A stretch of 46,031 bases of DNA from Candidatus Peregrinibacteria bacterium (GCA_016206505.1 JACQRJ010000024.1:1-46031); one strand, 5' to 3'. Shown: positions 17,689 to 26,577, counted from the stretch's first letter. Notes: generated by a model not told the origin, from the letters alone. A program made the numbers and translations.

Positions 17689-19091
17689 AAAATATTACAC
17701 TTAGTGACATTACCATTGGAGAAAATACGATTATTAAAGAAGCCATGAGGGTGATTGATCTACTCGGGCTGCGGCTTGTTTATATTGTTGATAAAGAAAA
17801 CAAACTGCTCGGAGTGGTAAGTGATAGCGAGATCAGGAAAGCCATCATCAAAGGTGTTGATATAAAAGAAAAAGTTACCGGCATATTAAATCCTGCTCCG
17901 CTTGTTTTGAAATCCGAAGATCTAAAAAACCCTTATCAAAGAAGCAGGATGGTGCGTGAATTGAGGAAAAAAATGCCTGGGAGCGAATACATCCTTGTGG
18001 TCGATAAAGATAATCATCCGACGGAATTGATCCCGCTAAAAAATCTTGATATTAAGCTGCTAAATGGAAAGCATAAAAATGGCGGCAACAATAAACATAT
18101 CCTCGTTGTCGGAGGTGCCGGTTATCTTGGCAGTGTTTTGACCGAAAAGCTTGTTGAAAGAGGCTACCGCGTAAGGATTTTGGATTTGCTGATGTACGGC
18201 GAAGAAAGTTTGAAAAACATTTCAAAGAATAAAAACGTGGAAGTCGTGAAAGATGATATGCGAAACATCTCCACCCTGGTAAAAGCGCTTGCGGATATTG
18301 ATGCAGTTGTAAATCTTGCGGCCCTGGTCGGAGATCCCATGTGCAAGGATAAGCCTGAAATGGCTATTGAAACGAACTATTTGGCAAACAAAGCTCTTGC
18401 CGACGCCGCAAAATATCATCAGATCAACAGATTCCTTTATGCATCAACATGCAGCGTTTATGGAGAATCCGATGACGATAAGGAGCTGGACGAAAATGCC
18501 TCTCTCAATCCGGTTTCTCTTTACGCAAGGTCCAAAATCCAATCTGAGGAAGCGCTTTTGGATCTTCAAGATGAAAATTTTGCACCGACAATCTTGAGAA
18601 TGAGCACTTTATATGGGCATTCACACAGGATGCGCTTCGATTTAGTGGTCAATACTATGACAAAAAACGCCGCGATCGATAAAAAAATCACCGTATTTGG
18701 CGGTGGTAAGCACTGGCGTCCACTGCTTCACGTAGAGGATGCGGCAGATGCTTATGTCAAATGTCTGGAGGCGCCATTATCAAAAGTGAAAGGCGAGATA
18801 TTCAACGTGGGCTCCAATCTGCAAAATTTTAGAATAATCGATATTGCCAATGCCGTTCATAAAATCATCCCCGATGCAGAGCTCTCTATCGAAGGTGAAA
18901 ATAACGATCCACGCAATTATGTTGTTTCATTTTCCAAGATAGAAAAAACGCTTGAATTCAAGGCCGTTCATTCGCTGGAATCATCAATTACCCGTATGCA
19001 CAGGGCTATTACACAGGGTGAAATCAAAGACACCAATGATCCATGTTATTATAATGTAAAATACAATTTTCATGCAAAAAGCGAAGAATAA
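17685..19091 (+). CDS. CBS-domain pair fused to NDP-sugar epimerase/dehydratase (extended SDR)
   Basis: 468 residues. Residues 1-125 look like a tandem CBS pair (LVYIVDKENKLLGVVSDSEI, then EYILVVDKDNHPTELIPL), the kind of module that binds adenine nucleotides and regulates enzymes. A short linker leads to an extended SDR domain: VVGGAGYLGS (141-150), DDMRN, STCSVYG (254-260) and the catalytic Y280-x3-K284 in LYARSKI. In legionaminic acid clusters a CBS pair is known fused to a nucleotidyltransferase (PtmE); fusion with an epimerase or dehydratase is unusual. It overlaps NeuD by four bases and the next aminotransferase by twenty, so it is firmly in the operon. The reaction is not identified. 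Confidence 0.75.
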   Translation: MKNITLSDITIGENTIIKEAMRVIDLLGLRLVYIVDKENKLLGVVSDSEIRKAIIKGVDIKEKVTGILNPAPLVLKSEDLKNPYQRSRMVRELRKKMPGSEYILVVDKDNHPTELIPLKNLDIKLLNGKHKNGGNNKHILVVGGAGYLGSVLTEKLVERGYRVRILDLLMYGEESLKNISKNKNVEVVKDDMRNISTLVKALADIDAVVNLAALVGDPMCKDKPEMAIETNYLANKALADAAKYHQINRFLYASTCSVYGESDDDKELDENASLNPVSLYARSKIQSEEALLDLQDENFAPTILRMSTLYGHSHRMRFDLVVNTMTKNAAIDKKITVFGGGKHWRPLLHVEDAADAYVKCLEAPLSKVKGEIFNVGSNLQNFRIIDIANAVHKIIPDAELSIEGENNDPRNYVVSFSKIEKTLEFKAVHSLESSITRMHRAITQGEIKDTNDPCYYNVKYNFHAKSEE

Positions 19092-20274
19092 AGCCAAAAA
19101 ACAACTCCCTGCCATTCTTGGAGGCCCTCCCGCATTTGAAAAAATCATACCGATTACCTGTCCGACAATTCCTTCAACCGCAGACCTTTTCAAAGAGTAC
19201 AAAAAGATTTTCAAAAGCGGCATGTTGACCAATGCCAGTTACGTGGAGGCCTTTGAGGAGGCAGTCCAAAAATATACGGGTGCAAAATATGCAATTGCTA
19301 CAAACAGTTGTACGAATGGCATGATGCTCACCATCAAGGCGCTTGGTTTAAAAGGCGAAGTTATTTTGCCAAGCTTTACTTTCCACGCTACTGCCCATGC
19401 GGCTGCCTGGAACGGCCTTAAGCTGGTCTTTGTAGATTGTGATCCGAAAACTTATAACATTGATCCCAAAAAAGTTGAGGCGGCAATCACTCCTCAAACC
19501 TGCGCAATCATGGCAGTATATATTTTTGGTAATCCGCCCGATATTGAAAGCCTGGAAAAAGTCGCCAAAAAACACAAATTGAAATTGATTCTTGATGCCG
19601 CGCACGGCTTTGGAACAAAATATCAGGGGAAATCGGCGGGAGGCTTTGGCGACGCTGAATCCTTCAGTCTCAGTCCCACAAAATTGCTGACTTCCGGTGA
19701 AGGAGGTCTTGTGACAACAAATGATCCCGACCTGGCTCGCAAATTAAAAACCGGAAGAAACTATGGTGATCCCGGCACTTATGACAGCGAATTTTCCGGA
19801 TTTAATGCCCGCATGAGTGAATTGCATGCCGCCCTGGGTCTCACGAGTTTAAAAGTTCTCACAAAGAATGTGCAAAGAAGAAATCAGATGGTGACACTTT
19901 ACAAAAAATTGCTTTCGCAAATCCCCGGCATCGACTTTCAGCAAATCGAAAAAGGAAATATCAGCAGCTACAAAGATTTCTCTATTCTTATTGATGCAAA
20001 GGCATTCGGCCTTTCCCGCGACCAGGCATATCAGGCCCTAAATAAAGAAAACATCATGGTAAAGAAATATTTTTACCCTGCGGTTCACAATCAGATTGCC
20101 TTTAGGGGCTACCCAAAAAGAGATACCGGACTCAAAAATACTAATTTCATAGCTGAAAATTCTTTGAGCCTTCCTTTATTTTCCCATATTACTGAAGCAC
20201 AAATCAGGAAGATTGTAAAAACAGTGGAAGTCCTGCATGTAAATGCCAATGCCATAAAAAAAAATCTCAAATAG
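19072..20274 (+). CDS. DegT/DnrJ/EryC1 sugar aminotransferase, second in the window
   Basis: 400 residues. PLP marks: ATNSCTNGM for the phosphate cup, LPSFTFHATAHAA, LILDAAHGFGTKY with the ring Asp, SLSPTKLLTSGEGG with the Schiff-base Lys, and GFNARMSELHAALGL. It would aminate a keto sugar made by a dehydratase or SDR dehydrogenase. A close relative lies at 24794-25918 (shared GM(L/I)T, GEVILPSFT and SPTK/TPTK regions). The start at 19072 overlaps the CBS-SDR stop by 20 bases, and the 27 leading residues precede the conserved ITCPTIPS stretch. The gene meets the minus-strand methyltransferase tail to tail with one base between them. Confidence 0.85.
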   Translation: MQKAKNKAKKQLPAILGGPPAFEKIIPITCPTIPSTADLFKEYKKIFKSGMLTNASYVEAFEEAVQKYTGAKYAIATNSCTNGMMLTIKALGLKGEVILPSFTFHATAHAAAWNGLKLVFVDCDPKTYNIDPKKVEAAITPQTCAIMAVYIFGNPPDIESLEKVAKKHKLKLILDAAHGFGTKYQGKSAGGFGDAESFSLSPTKLLTSGEGGLVTTNDPDLARKLKTGRNYGDPGTYDSEFSGFNARMSELHAALGLTSLKVLTKNVQRRNQMVTLYKKLLSQIPGIDFQQIEKGNISSYKDFSILIDAKAFGLSRDQAYQALNKENIMVKKYFYPAVHNQIAFRGYPKRDTGLKNTNFIAENSLSLPLFSHITEAQIRKIVKTVEVLHVNANAIKKNLK

Positions 20275-20275
20275 G

Positions 20276-21955
20276 TCATTTCTGACAGCACAAAATCAAT
20301 TCACTGCCCAGATTATTCCGGCGCAACCAATCAAGATGTTGATCAAGAACAGCCTCATTTTTTAGAAAGTCATTTATTATCTCAGCTTCTGCTCTGGCAG
20401 CCATGGAGGAACTACATTCCGCTCCATACTTATACCAACGATCTTTTGTTTTCATGCCAACGCATTCATGATGTTCCGCAATTATTTTAAATCCGCATTT
20501 CGCCAGGATCGGTTCAAGCACTTTTCTGGAAAATATGGAAATATGCTCGCCTGGAGTAATCGCCCAAAAATCAAGCGCGTGACAATAAGGATTATCAAAA
20601 TCCGGCGTAGAAAAGACATAAATCCCCCCTTCCTTCAGAGACTTATAGATTTTGTTGAAATAATCCTCAAGTTTTTCAAGTGGCAAATGCTCTATCACTT
20701 CCCAATTAGTCACCAGATCAAGCTCCACATTTCCAAAGGATTCATTGAGAAAATCCGACTGTTTCATGTCTATCCGAAAAGGAGCCAAACCATTCTCAAT
20801 CAATGGAGAAATGCGATAATCCCAAAGCATTATCTGAAAATCCGGAAAATTTTGCCTCAAAAAAACCACAAACTCCCCATCCCCTCCGCCAAGATCAAGG
20901 ACTTTGGCATTGGAACTAAGCTTTTTAATATATGGCAAAGCTGCGACATAATTGTAAAAATGACTGGTATTTAAATGGTTCAAATTTTCATAATGAACCC
21001 TTAGAGTTTCGTCAGTCCATTCGGAAGCATCATAAGAATATCTATCATAATAACGCCAAAGTTCCTTTTCCGGCATCCGCGGATTAACAAAAACAAGCCC
21101 GCATTCATGACACAAAAAATAATATTCGGAAAAACGCGTCAAAAATCCTGTTAAAGGCTGGGAAACATCGGCATATACCGGACTGGTTGCTTTTGGGGGT
21201 TCTGAAAAAGTACCAGATACAAGGCGGCAGGAAAAGTCCGACCGCAGTGTACTGGCTTGTACAAGAGGATCGGACTTTTCCGACAACGCGGTAGATGGTA
21301 CTTTTTCAGAACCCTCTTTTGCACCGCAGAGAGGACAGGCTTCAAGATATTCCAGCCGGACATCTTCGCCATAGGCCAAAATAAATTCCGTCCCTTCCTT
21401 GCCACTGAAAAAATCCAAAATATCCTCGACGCTTTTCAGATGCAGATCTGCAATTTTTTCCACCAAAGCCCTGAAAATTTTCACTCTTCGCAGCCTTGCT
21501 AAATTTAGCTGTGAATTGTACTTACGCTGTAATACAGAATGAACGTAATATGTCTTGGAACCATCGCCAAAAACACCGGCCTTTGAAACAAGGCTGACCG
21601 CCGTACCCGGCACCGCACCTTTGGCTTCAATCCTCACATTTCTTGCTGCAGCTTCTTCAATCATCGTTCTTAGCAAAGGCAAATCCAAAAGTGGATTTAT
21701 CAAGGGAGTGATTACCATTATCTGTTCAGGGTCTTCTGCGTTGGCAATAAGCTTTTCATCATCATCCGCCCCCATTTGCTGAAATCCCAATGAATAATCG
21801 GAGAAAAAATGCTCCAGCCTCTTTTGTATAAACTGAAATAAAAATTGATCAAACTGCTCCGCCTCAAGGTGCTGACTGCTTCTGCAATAAATTTTCAATC
21901 GCTTCAACATAGAATGGTCAAATACTACTTTGGTAAGAAAATTTGTCCAGCTCAT
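20276..21955 (-). CDS. Zinc-ribbon SAM-dependent methyltransferase with in-frame palindromic insertion
   Basis: 559 residues. The N-terminal 200 residues are a domain I cannot name, with ITPLINPLLDLPLLRTMI and a YNSQLNLARLRR stretch. A zinc-ribbon follows with CPLC near 207 and CHEC near 280, and then a class I SAM methyltransferase with motif KVLDLGGGDGEF at about 350-360 and NWEVIEHLP. Such proteins occur in surface-polysaccharide clusters and methylate sugars or transfer related groups. Residues about 214-253, in the loop between the two zinc knuckles, are encoded by a 118-bp palindromic element. Homologues would be expected to have a short loop there. A TATATA box lies nine bases before the start. 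Confidence 0.75.
   Translation of the reverse strand: MSWTNFLTKVVFDHSMLKRLKIYCRSSQHLEAEQFDQFLFQFIQKRLEHFFSDYSLGFQQMGADDDEKLIANAEDPEQIMVITPLINPLLDLPLLRTMIEEAAARNVRIEAKGAVPGTAVSLVSKAGVFGDGSKTYYVHSVLQRKYNSQLNLARLRRVKIFRALVEKIADLHLKSVEDILDFFSGKEGTEFILAYGEDVRLEYLEACPLCGAKEGSEKVPSTALSEKSDPLVQASTLRSDFSCRLVSGTFSEPPKATSPVYADVSQPLTGFLTRFSEYYFLCHECGLVFVNPRMPEKELWRYYDRYSYDASEWTDETLRVHYENLNHLNTSHFYNYVAALPYIKKLSSNAKVLDLGGGDGEFVVFLRQNFPDFQIMLWDYRISPLIENGLAPFRIDMKQSDFLNESFGNVELDLVTNWEVIEHLPLEKLEDYFNKIYKSLKEGGIYVFSTPDFDNPYCHALDFWAITPGEHISIFSRKVLEPILAKCGFKIIAEHHECVGMKTKDRWYKYGAECSSSMAARAEAEIINDFLKNEAVLDQHLDWLRRNNLGSELILCCQK
21197..21314. repeat. Palindromic in-frame element, full copy A
   Basis: Outer arms 21197-21215 and 21296-21314 are perfectly complementary (19 of 19). 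Inner arms 21230-21241 and 21270-21281 are perfect over 12 bases. The apex TGTAC (21248-21252) and GTACA (21259-21263) closes a six-base loop. It is open on the minus strand and gives a peptide beginning KVPSTALSEK and ending CRLVSGTF inside the methyltransferase. The 92-base core between the two GTAC strings is 91% identical to copy B (84 of 92). CTTTTG occurs just outside both ends (21190-21195, 21316-21321), a possible target duplication. Confidence 0.88.
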
Positions 21956-21983
21956 TTTTCAGCATATATAAGCGAACGTCGGC

Positions 21984-22012
21984 TTGCTTCGCGGTGAACA
22001 TTTCTTTAGAAT
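21984..22012 (+). promoter_or_regulatory. Promoter of the second sugar module
   Basis: TTGCTT at 21984-21989 and TAGAAT at 22007-22012 are separated by exactly 17 bases, 25 bases before the ATG at 22038. No repressor site is recognisable. This is one of the better sigma-70 matches in the window. Confidence 0.5.
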
Positions 22013-22037
22013 TAGCCCGCTTAAACCAGAAATATTT

Positions 22038-22955
22038 ATGGCGAAACAGACAAAAGTCATGGTTACCGGTGCGGGCGGTTTTATAGGAGCGGAAATCTGT
22101 GATTTATTACTCAAAAAAGGGCTTAGGGTTTATGGCACGTATCATACTGATGCCAAAAGACTGAATCGGTTCAAAAAAAACAAGAATTTCAAAGCCTCAT
22201 CGCTGGATATCACTCATGCTGATTTGCTCAATCGTTTGATCAAAAAAATAAAACCACAAGCGGTATTTCATACCGCCGCCGCTCTCCCTGGCAAAGAAAT
22301 TGATGCGCAACTACTTTTCGGCAGCAACGTTCTTGGCACTTTAAACCTGCTTGAAGCCTGCCGCCTCAACAATGTCAAAAAATTCATTCATAGCTCTTCC
22401 ATGAGCATTTATGGCACAAACCCTAAATATCTCCCCGTTGACGAAAAACATCCGGCAAACCCCTACGATTTTTACAGCCTCAGCAAAAAAGCAGCCGAAG
22501 ATTTATGTGGATTTTACGCACAAAATTATAATTTGAATATTGTAATTTTGAGATATTCGGGCGTTTTCGGCCCAAGTCGCACTTCCGGCGCCGTCGGCCA
22601 ATTCATTCTCAATTCCCTTAAAGACAAGCCCCTAAACATAAATAACAATATCAGTTGGGACATAGTCGATGTTACGGATATTGCCAAAGCCAACTTCCTT
22701 GCTTATCAAAAAGCGGAAAAATTAAAGTATTCGGTAATAAATATCGGCCGGGGCCTGGATATCAATATTCTGGATCTGGCCAAAAAAATTCTCACACTGA
22801 GCAAATCAAAGTCGCAAATAAAGATCGGCCCCTCTTTCAATAAAAAGCCCTATCGCTTCTATTTTGATATTAAAAAAGCGGCAAAAATGTTAAATTTCAA
22901 ACCCGGCAGCCTTGATAGCAGCCTTAAGAAATACATCGATACTCTTAAAACATGA
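22038..22955 (+). CDS. NAD-dependent sugar epimerase/dehydratase (extended SDR)
   Basis: 305 residues from ATG 22038; the frame is open to 21984, but the Rossmann fold starts at MAKQTKVMVTGAGGFIG and the promoter lies within the extension. Motifs: TGAGGFIG, HTAAALPG, SSSMSIYG and catalytic YSLSK (Y-x3-K), followed by LRYSGVFGP. This is the GalE/RmlB-like extended SDR family acting on nucleotide sugars; epimerase, dehydratase or reductase activity cannot be separated by eye. It overlaps the WbqC-like gene by four bases (ATGA) and heads a run of ten further plus-strand genes. Confidence 0.82.
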   Translation: MAKQTKVMVTGAGGFIGAEICDLLLKKGLRVYGTYHTDAKRLNRFKKNKNFKASSLDITHADLLNRLIKKIKPQAVFHTAAALPGKEIDAQLLFGSNVLGTLNLLEACRLNNVKKFIHSSSMSIYGTNPKYLPVDEKHPANPYDFYSLSKKAAEDLCGFYAQNYNLNIVILRYSGVFGPSRTSGAVGQFILNSLKDKPLNINNNISWDIVDVTDIAKANFLAYQKAEKLKYSVINIGRGLDINILDLAKKILTLSKSKSQIKIGPSFNKKPYRFYFDIKKAAKMLNFKPGSLDSSLKKYIDTLKT

Positions 22956-23650
22956 TCGTTACAATCCACCAACCGGAATATCTGCCTTATCTCGGCTTCT
23001 TTGACCGGATTATAGAGTCTGATGTTTTTGTAATACTGGATCATGTTCAATTCCAGAAAAGCGGTTTTATACATCGCAACAAAATCAAAACCCACAACGG
23101 CTGGCGCTGGCTGACAGTAACAGTGGATTCTAAAATGAAAAACATGCCGATCAACACTGTAAAAATCAAAAATGAATCCGGCTGGAGCAGTGAGCATTAT
23201 AAATTGCTAAAAATTTATTACCAAAAAGCGCCTTTTTTTGAACAATATGAGCAACTGCTACAGGATATTTATAATCGTGAATGGGAATACATAGTTGATT
23301 TGGACATATATTTACTTGAGCGCCTTTTGGCAGTGCTTGGAATCAAAACGAAACTTTACAGATCATCAGAATTAGACCTGGCAAAAGAATCGGAAGACTG
23401 GAATATTGATATTTGTAAGAAATTAAACGGAAATACATATTTATCCGGGCCCGGTGGCAAATTATATATGGATATGGAAAAATACAAAAAGGCAGATATA
23501 AAAACCACGTTCAGAGATTTTATCCACCCTGAATACAATCAATTATATATGAATGAATCAGGATTTGTGCCCTACATGTCTATTCTCGACTTATTATTGA
23601 ATCACGGAGAAGGGAGCCTTAAAATAATTCAAAAATCATGCGCAAAATAG
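22952..23650 (+). CDS. WbqC-like family protein
   Basis: 232 residues. The start IVTIHQPEYLPYLGFFDRI, with HVQFQKSGFIHRNKIK soon after and a later YLSGPGGKLYMD segment, matches the WbqC-like family common in O-antigen and nonulosonic acid clusters. Members have no proven reaction that I know of; an aminoacyl- or acyl-transfer or decorating role has been suggested only by context. It overlaps both neighbours (4 bases upstream, 13 bases into NeuC downstream), which points to strict co-expression. There is no signal peptide or membrane segment, so it is cytoplasmic. Confidence 0.8.
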   Translation: MIVTIHQPEYLPYLGFFDRIIESDVFVILDHVQFQKSGFIHRNKIKTHNGWRWLTVTVDSKMKNMPINTVKIKNESGWSSEHYKLLKIYYQKAPFFEQYEQLLQDIYNREWEYIVDLDIYLLERLLAVLGIKTKLYRSSELDLAKESEDWNIDICKKLNGNTYLSGPGGKLYMDMEKYKKADIKTTFRDFIHPEYNQLYMNESGFVPYMSILDLLLNHGEGSLKIIQKSCAK

Positions 23651-24789
23651 CAGTTATCACTGGCATCAGGGCGGACTATGGAATCATCTATCCGGTCATC
23701 AAAGAGATACAAAAACACAGGGACCTGAAACTTGAATTGATTGTGGCAGGTACGCATTTGTCTCATGAATTCGGCTATACAATCAAAGAAATTGAAAACG
23801 ACAAATTCAAAGTTGCAGCAAAAGTTGACATGCTTTTGAGCGATAACACTGGCGCAAGAATGGGAAAATCAATAGGTGTCGGCATTTTGGGATTTACGCA
23901 GACTTTTGAAATTTTGAAACCGGATATTACTTTACTCATAGGGGATCGGGAAGAAATGCTGGCCGCCGCAGTAGCCTCTCTATGCATGGATATTCCGGTT
24001 GCACACATCCACGGTGGCGAAATTGGAACCGGAGGACACATTGATGAATCCGTACGGCACGCCATTACCAAATTTGCACATATTCATTTTGCTGTTACAA
24101 AGAAAAGCGCAGAAAGAATAAACAGGCTTGGTGAAGAAAACTGGAGAGTGCACTTTGTGGGAGCGCCATTTATGGATAATATCAAGCAAAAAAGATTTAC
24201 CGGATCAAACGAACTTAAAAAAAAAATCGACCTAGATCTTTCAGAACCCCTGATTGTTGTAATTCAGCACCCATTAACGCTGGAGTCAAAGAATTCAAAA
24301 ACCCACATGCAGATAACAATGGAAGCCGTTGCACATTTCAGATTACCGACAATAGTGATTTATCCGAATGCCGATGCCGGCAGTCAGGATATTATTCAGG
24401 TAATTAAACAATATGAAAGATACCCATACATTAAAGTTTTTAAAAATTTTACACCCCGGGATTATCTGGGAATACTCAAAATCGCCGGCGTTGTTGTGGG
24501 CAATTCAAGTTCAGGCATAATCGAAACTCCGGCTTTCGGATTGCCCGCCGTCAACATTGGAATACGCCAGCTTGGAAGAGAAATGTCTGAAAATATAATA
24601 AATGTAGGGTATGACAAAAAAGAGATTGAAAACGCTATAAGGCAATCGCTTTTCAACGAAGCCTTCAGAGTAAAGGCAAAAAATTGCCAAAATTTTTACG
24701 GTACCGGCGGTTCATCACAAAAAATAGTTAAAATTCTTGCCGACATAATCCTTGATAGCAAGCTATTACATAAAAAAATGACTTTTTAA
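23638..24789 (+). CDS. neuC: NeuC/LegG-type UDP-N-acetylglucosamine 2-epimerase (hydrolysing), second copy
   Basis: 383 residues. Signature segments: TGIRADYGIIYPVI, LIGDREEMLAAA, HIHGGEIGTGGHIDESVRHAITK and FVGAPFMD. It is closer to the textbook NeuC/LegG pattern than the first copy (HGGE rather than HGGD). It sits between a WbqC-like protein and a DegT aminotransferase, with 13 bases of overlap upstream and a four-base gap downstream. It may supply a different free sugar from that of the first copy, or the pair may reflect duplication of a NeuC-DegT block. No second NeuB is visible in the window. Confidence 0.88.
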   Translation: MRKIAVITGIRADYGIIYPVIKEIQKHRDLKLELIVAGTHLSHEFGYTIKEIENDKFKVAAKVDMLLSDNTGARMGKSIGVGILGFTQTFEILKPDITLLIGDREEMLAAAVASLCMDIPVAHIHGGEIGTGGHIDESVRHAITKFAHIHFAVTKKSAERINRLGEENWRVHFVGAPFMDNIKQKRFTGSNELKKKIDLDLSEPLIVVIQHPLTLESKNSKTHMQITMEAVAHFRLPTIVIYPNADAGSQDIIQVIKQYERYPYIKVFKNFTPRDYLGILKIAGVVVGNSSSGIIETPAFGLPAVNIGIRQLGREMSENIINVGYDKKEIENAIRQSLFNEAFRVKAKNCQNFYGTGGSSQKIVKILADIILDSKLLHKKMTF

Positions 24790-24793
24790 AATC

Positions 24794-25918
24794 ATGGGGA
24801 AAAATCAACTTATACCATTAACAAGGCCTACACTGCCAAAAATTGAAAGCCTGACGGACAAAATTGCAGAAATTCTTAAGAGCGGCATGATAACAGACAG
24901 TAAATACGTCCGCCTTTTTGAAGAAGAGTGTGCGAAATATCTTGGCGTAAAATACGCAGTAGCAGTCAGTTGTGGTACAGATGCACTAATGATGGTACTG
25001 AAATGTCTCGACATAAAAGGTGAAGTTATTTTGCCCAGTTTCACTTATTCTTCAGGAGGACATGCTCTTTTATTGTCGCGTATCAAGCCTGTTTTTGTGG
25101 ATATTGAGGAAGAAACATTCAATCTCGATCCAAAAAAGATTGAAGCGAAAATTACAGGTAATACTGCAGCAATTATGCCTACTCATGTCTTTGGCAATCC
25201 ATGCGACATAGACAGAATTGAGGCTATTGGCCGTAAAAATAACCTCAAAATTATTTATGATGGAGCACACGCATTCGGTTCGTTATACAAAAATAAATCT
25301 GTAGCGAAATTCGGTGATGCAACGATCTACAGCTTCACGCCAACGAAAGTCCTTACAAGCGGAGAGGGCGGACTCGTCGTCACCGATGATAGAGAACTTG
25401 ATCGAAAACTTCGATTGGCAAAGTTAAACGGAGACAGTTTTAACCGTGATGAAGAATTTCTGGGATTCACGGCCCGTATGAGCGAATTACAGGCTATCCT
25501 TGGACTTGAGTCTTTAAAATTGCTTGATAAATCGCTACAAAAAAGATTCAAAATCATTGATTACTTTAAAAAAGTCATCAATTCTCTTGATGGCATCAGC
25601 TACCAAAAAATCGCACCGTCCTCAAAATCTGTCTACAAAGATTTTGCTATCATCATTGACGATAAAAAGACCGGATTTACCAGAAATGAGCTGCTTGCCG
25701 AATTCAAAAAAAACAATATCCAGTCCAAAGTCTACTTTGATCCTCCATTGCACAAAAAAAACGTATACGCAGCTTACAAATCACTGATACTGCCCAACAC
25801 CGACTATGTCTCAAGCCACATTCTGAGCCTACCGCTCTATTCGCACATGCCTCTATCTGAAGTGAAACGAGTTATCAAAGTTATTGTCAGATTATTCAAT
25901 AAAAACAAGAAAATATGA
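24794..25918 (+). CDS. DegT/DnrJ/EryC1 sugar aminotransferase, LegC-like, third in the window
   Basis: 374 residues. PLP marks: VSCGTDALMM, ILPSFTYSSGGHA, IIYDGAHAFGSLY with the ring Asp, SFTPTKVLTSGEGG with the catalytic Lys and GFTARMSELQAILGL. It would convert the 4-keto product of the 4,6-dehydratase encoded at 26571 to a 4-amino sugar, as LegC/PglE-type enzymes do, but that link is inferred from context. It is followed with a four-base overlap by the PIG-L deacetylase. It resembles the enzyme at 19072 over its whole length. Confidence 0.85.
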   Translation: MGKNQLIPLTRPTLPKIESLTDKIAEILKSGMITDSKYVRLFEEECAKYLGVKYAVAVSCGTDALMMVLKCLDIKGEVILPSFTYSSGGHALLLSRIKPVFVDIEEETFNLDPKKIEAKITGNTAAIMPTHVFGNPCDIDRIEAIGRKNNLKIIYDGAHAFGSLYKNKSVAKFGDATIYSFTPTKVLTSGEGGLVVTDDRELDRKLRLAKLNGDSFNRDEEFLGFTARMSELQAILGLESLKLLDKSLQKRFKIIDYFKKVINSLDGISYQKIAPSSKSVYKDFAIIIDDKKTGFTRNELLAEFKKNNIQSKVYFDPPLHKKNVYAAYKSLILPNTDYVSSHILSLPLYSHMPLSEVKRVIKVIVRLFNKNKKI

Positions 25919-26577
25919 AAGTTATCGTAATTGCTCCTCATGCCGACGATGAAACTTTAGGCTGTGGTGGAACTCTGCTCAAACATCGGGAACAAGGCGA
26001 TGAAATTTATTGGGTCATCATCACCACTCCCACTAAAGAATTCGGATATTCAAAAGAGCAATTGGAAAAAAGAGGAGAAGAAATAAAGGCGGTATCGCAA
26101 GCTTATGGATTCAGTGAAGTTGTTGAATTTAACTTACCTGTAACCAAAATAGATTTGCTCTACACCAGAGATCTGGTCTTAAAAATCAGAGAAGCTTTTG
26201 AAAAAATAAAACCGGAAATCGTCTACATTCCATTTTCACATGATGCTCACTCCGACCACAGAAAAACTTTCAGTGCCGCTCTCAATTGCATCAAGACTTT
26301 CAGATTCCCTTACATTAAGAAAATCTTCATGATGGAGATAATCAGCGAGACCGAATTTGCCGCACCAAATGATGCTGCTTTCGCGCCAAATTACTTTGTG
26401 GATATCACAAATTACATTGACAAAAAAACAGCGATCATGAAACTATACGAAAGCGAAGTTGATAAGAGACCTGCGCCTCGCAGCCTTGAAAATATTGAGG
26501 CCTTAGCCACCTTTCGCGGTTCGACGGCAAATTGTCAATATGCGGAAAGCTTTATGCTCTTAAAAGAAATATGGTAA
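25915..26577 (+). CDS. PIG-L/LmbE family N-deacetylase
   Basis: 220 residues. Zinc-binding PHADDE motif (8-13) near the N-terminus and the downstream HDAHSDH (109-115) give the metal ligands and catalytic Asp of the PIG-L family. These enzymes remove acetyl groups from GlcNAc-linked molecules (GlcNAc-PI, mycothiol and bacillithiol precursors, some antibiotic sugars). Here it is embedded between an aminotransferase and a 4,6-dehydratase with 4- and 7-base overlaps, so it probably deacetylates a nucleotide sugar or a nonulosonic acid, exposing an amine that could be re-acylated or formimidoylated. The substrate is inferred only from context. Confidence 0.85.
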   Translation: MKVIVIAPHADDETLGCGGTLLKHREQGDEIYWVIITTPTKEFGYSKEQLEKRGEEIKAVSQAYGFSEVVEFNLPVTKIDLLYTRDLVLKIREAFEKIKPEIVYIPFSHDAHSDHRKTFSAALNCIKTFRFPYIKKIFMMEIISETEFAAPNDAAFAPNYFVDITNYIDKKTAIMKLYESEVDKRPAPRSLENIEALATFRGSTANCQYAESFMLLKEIW

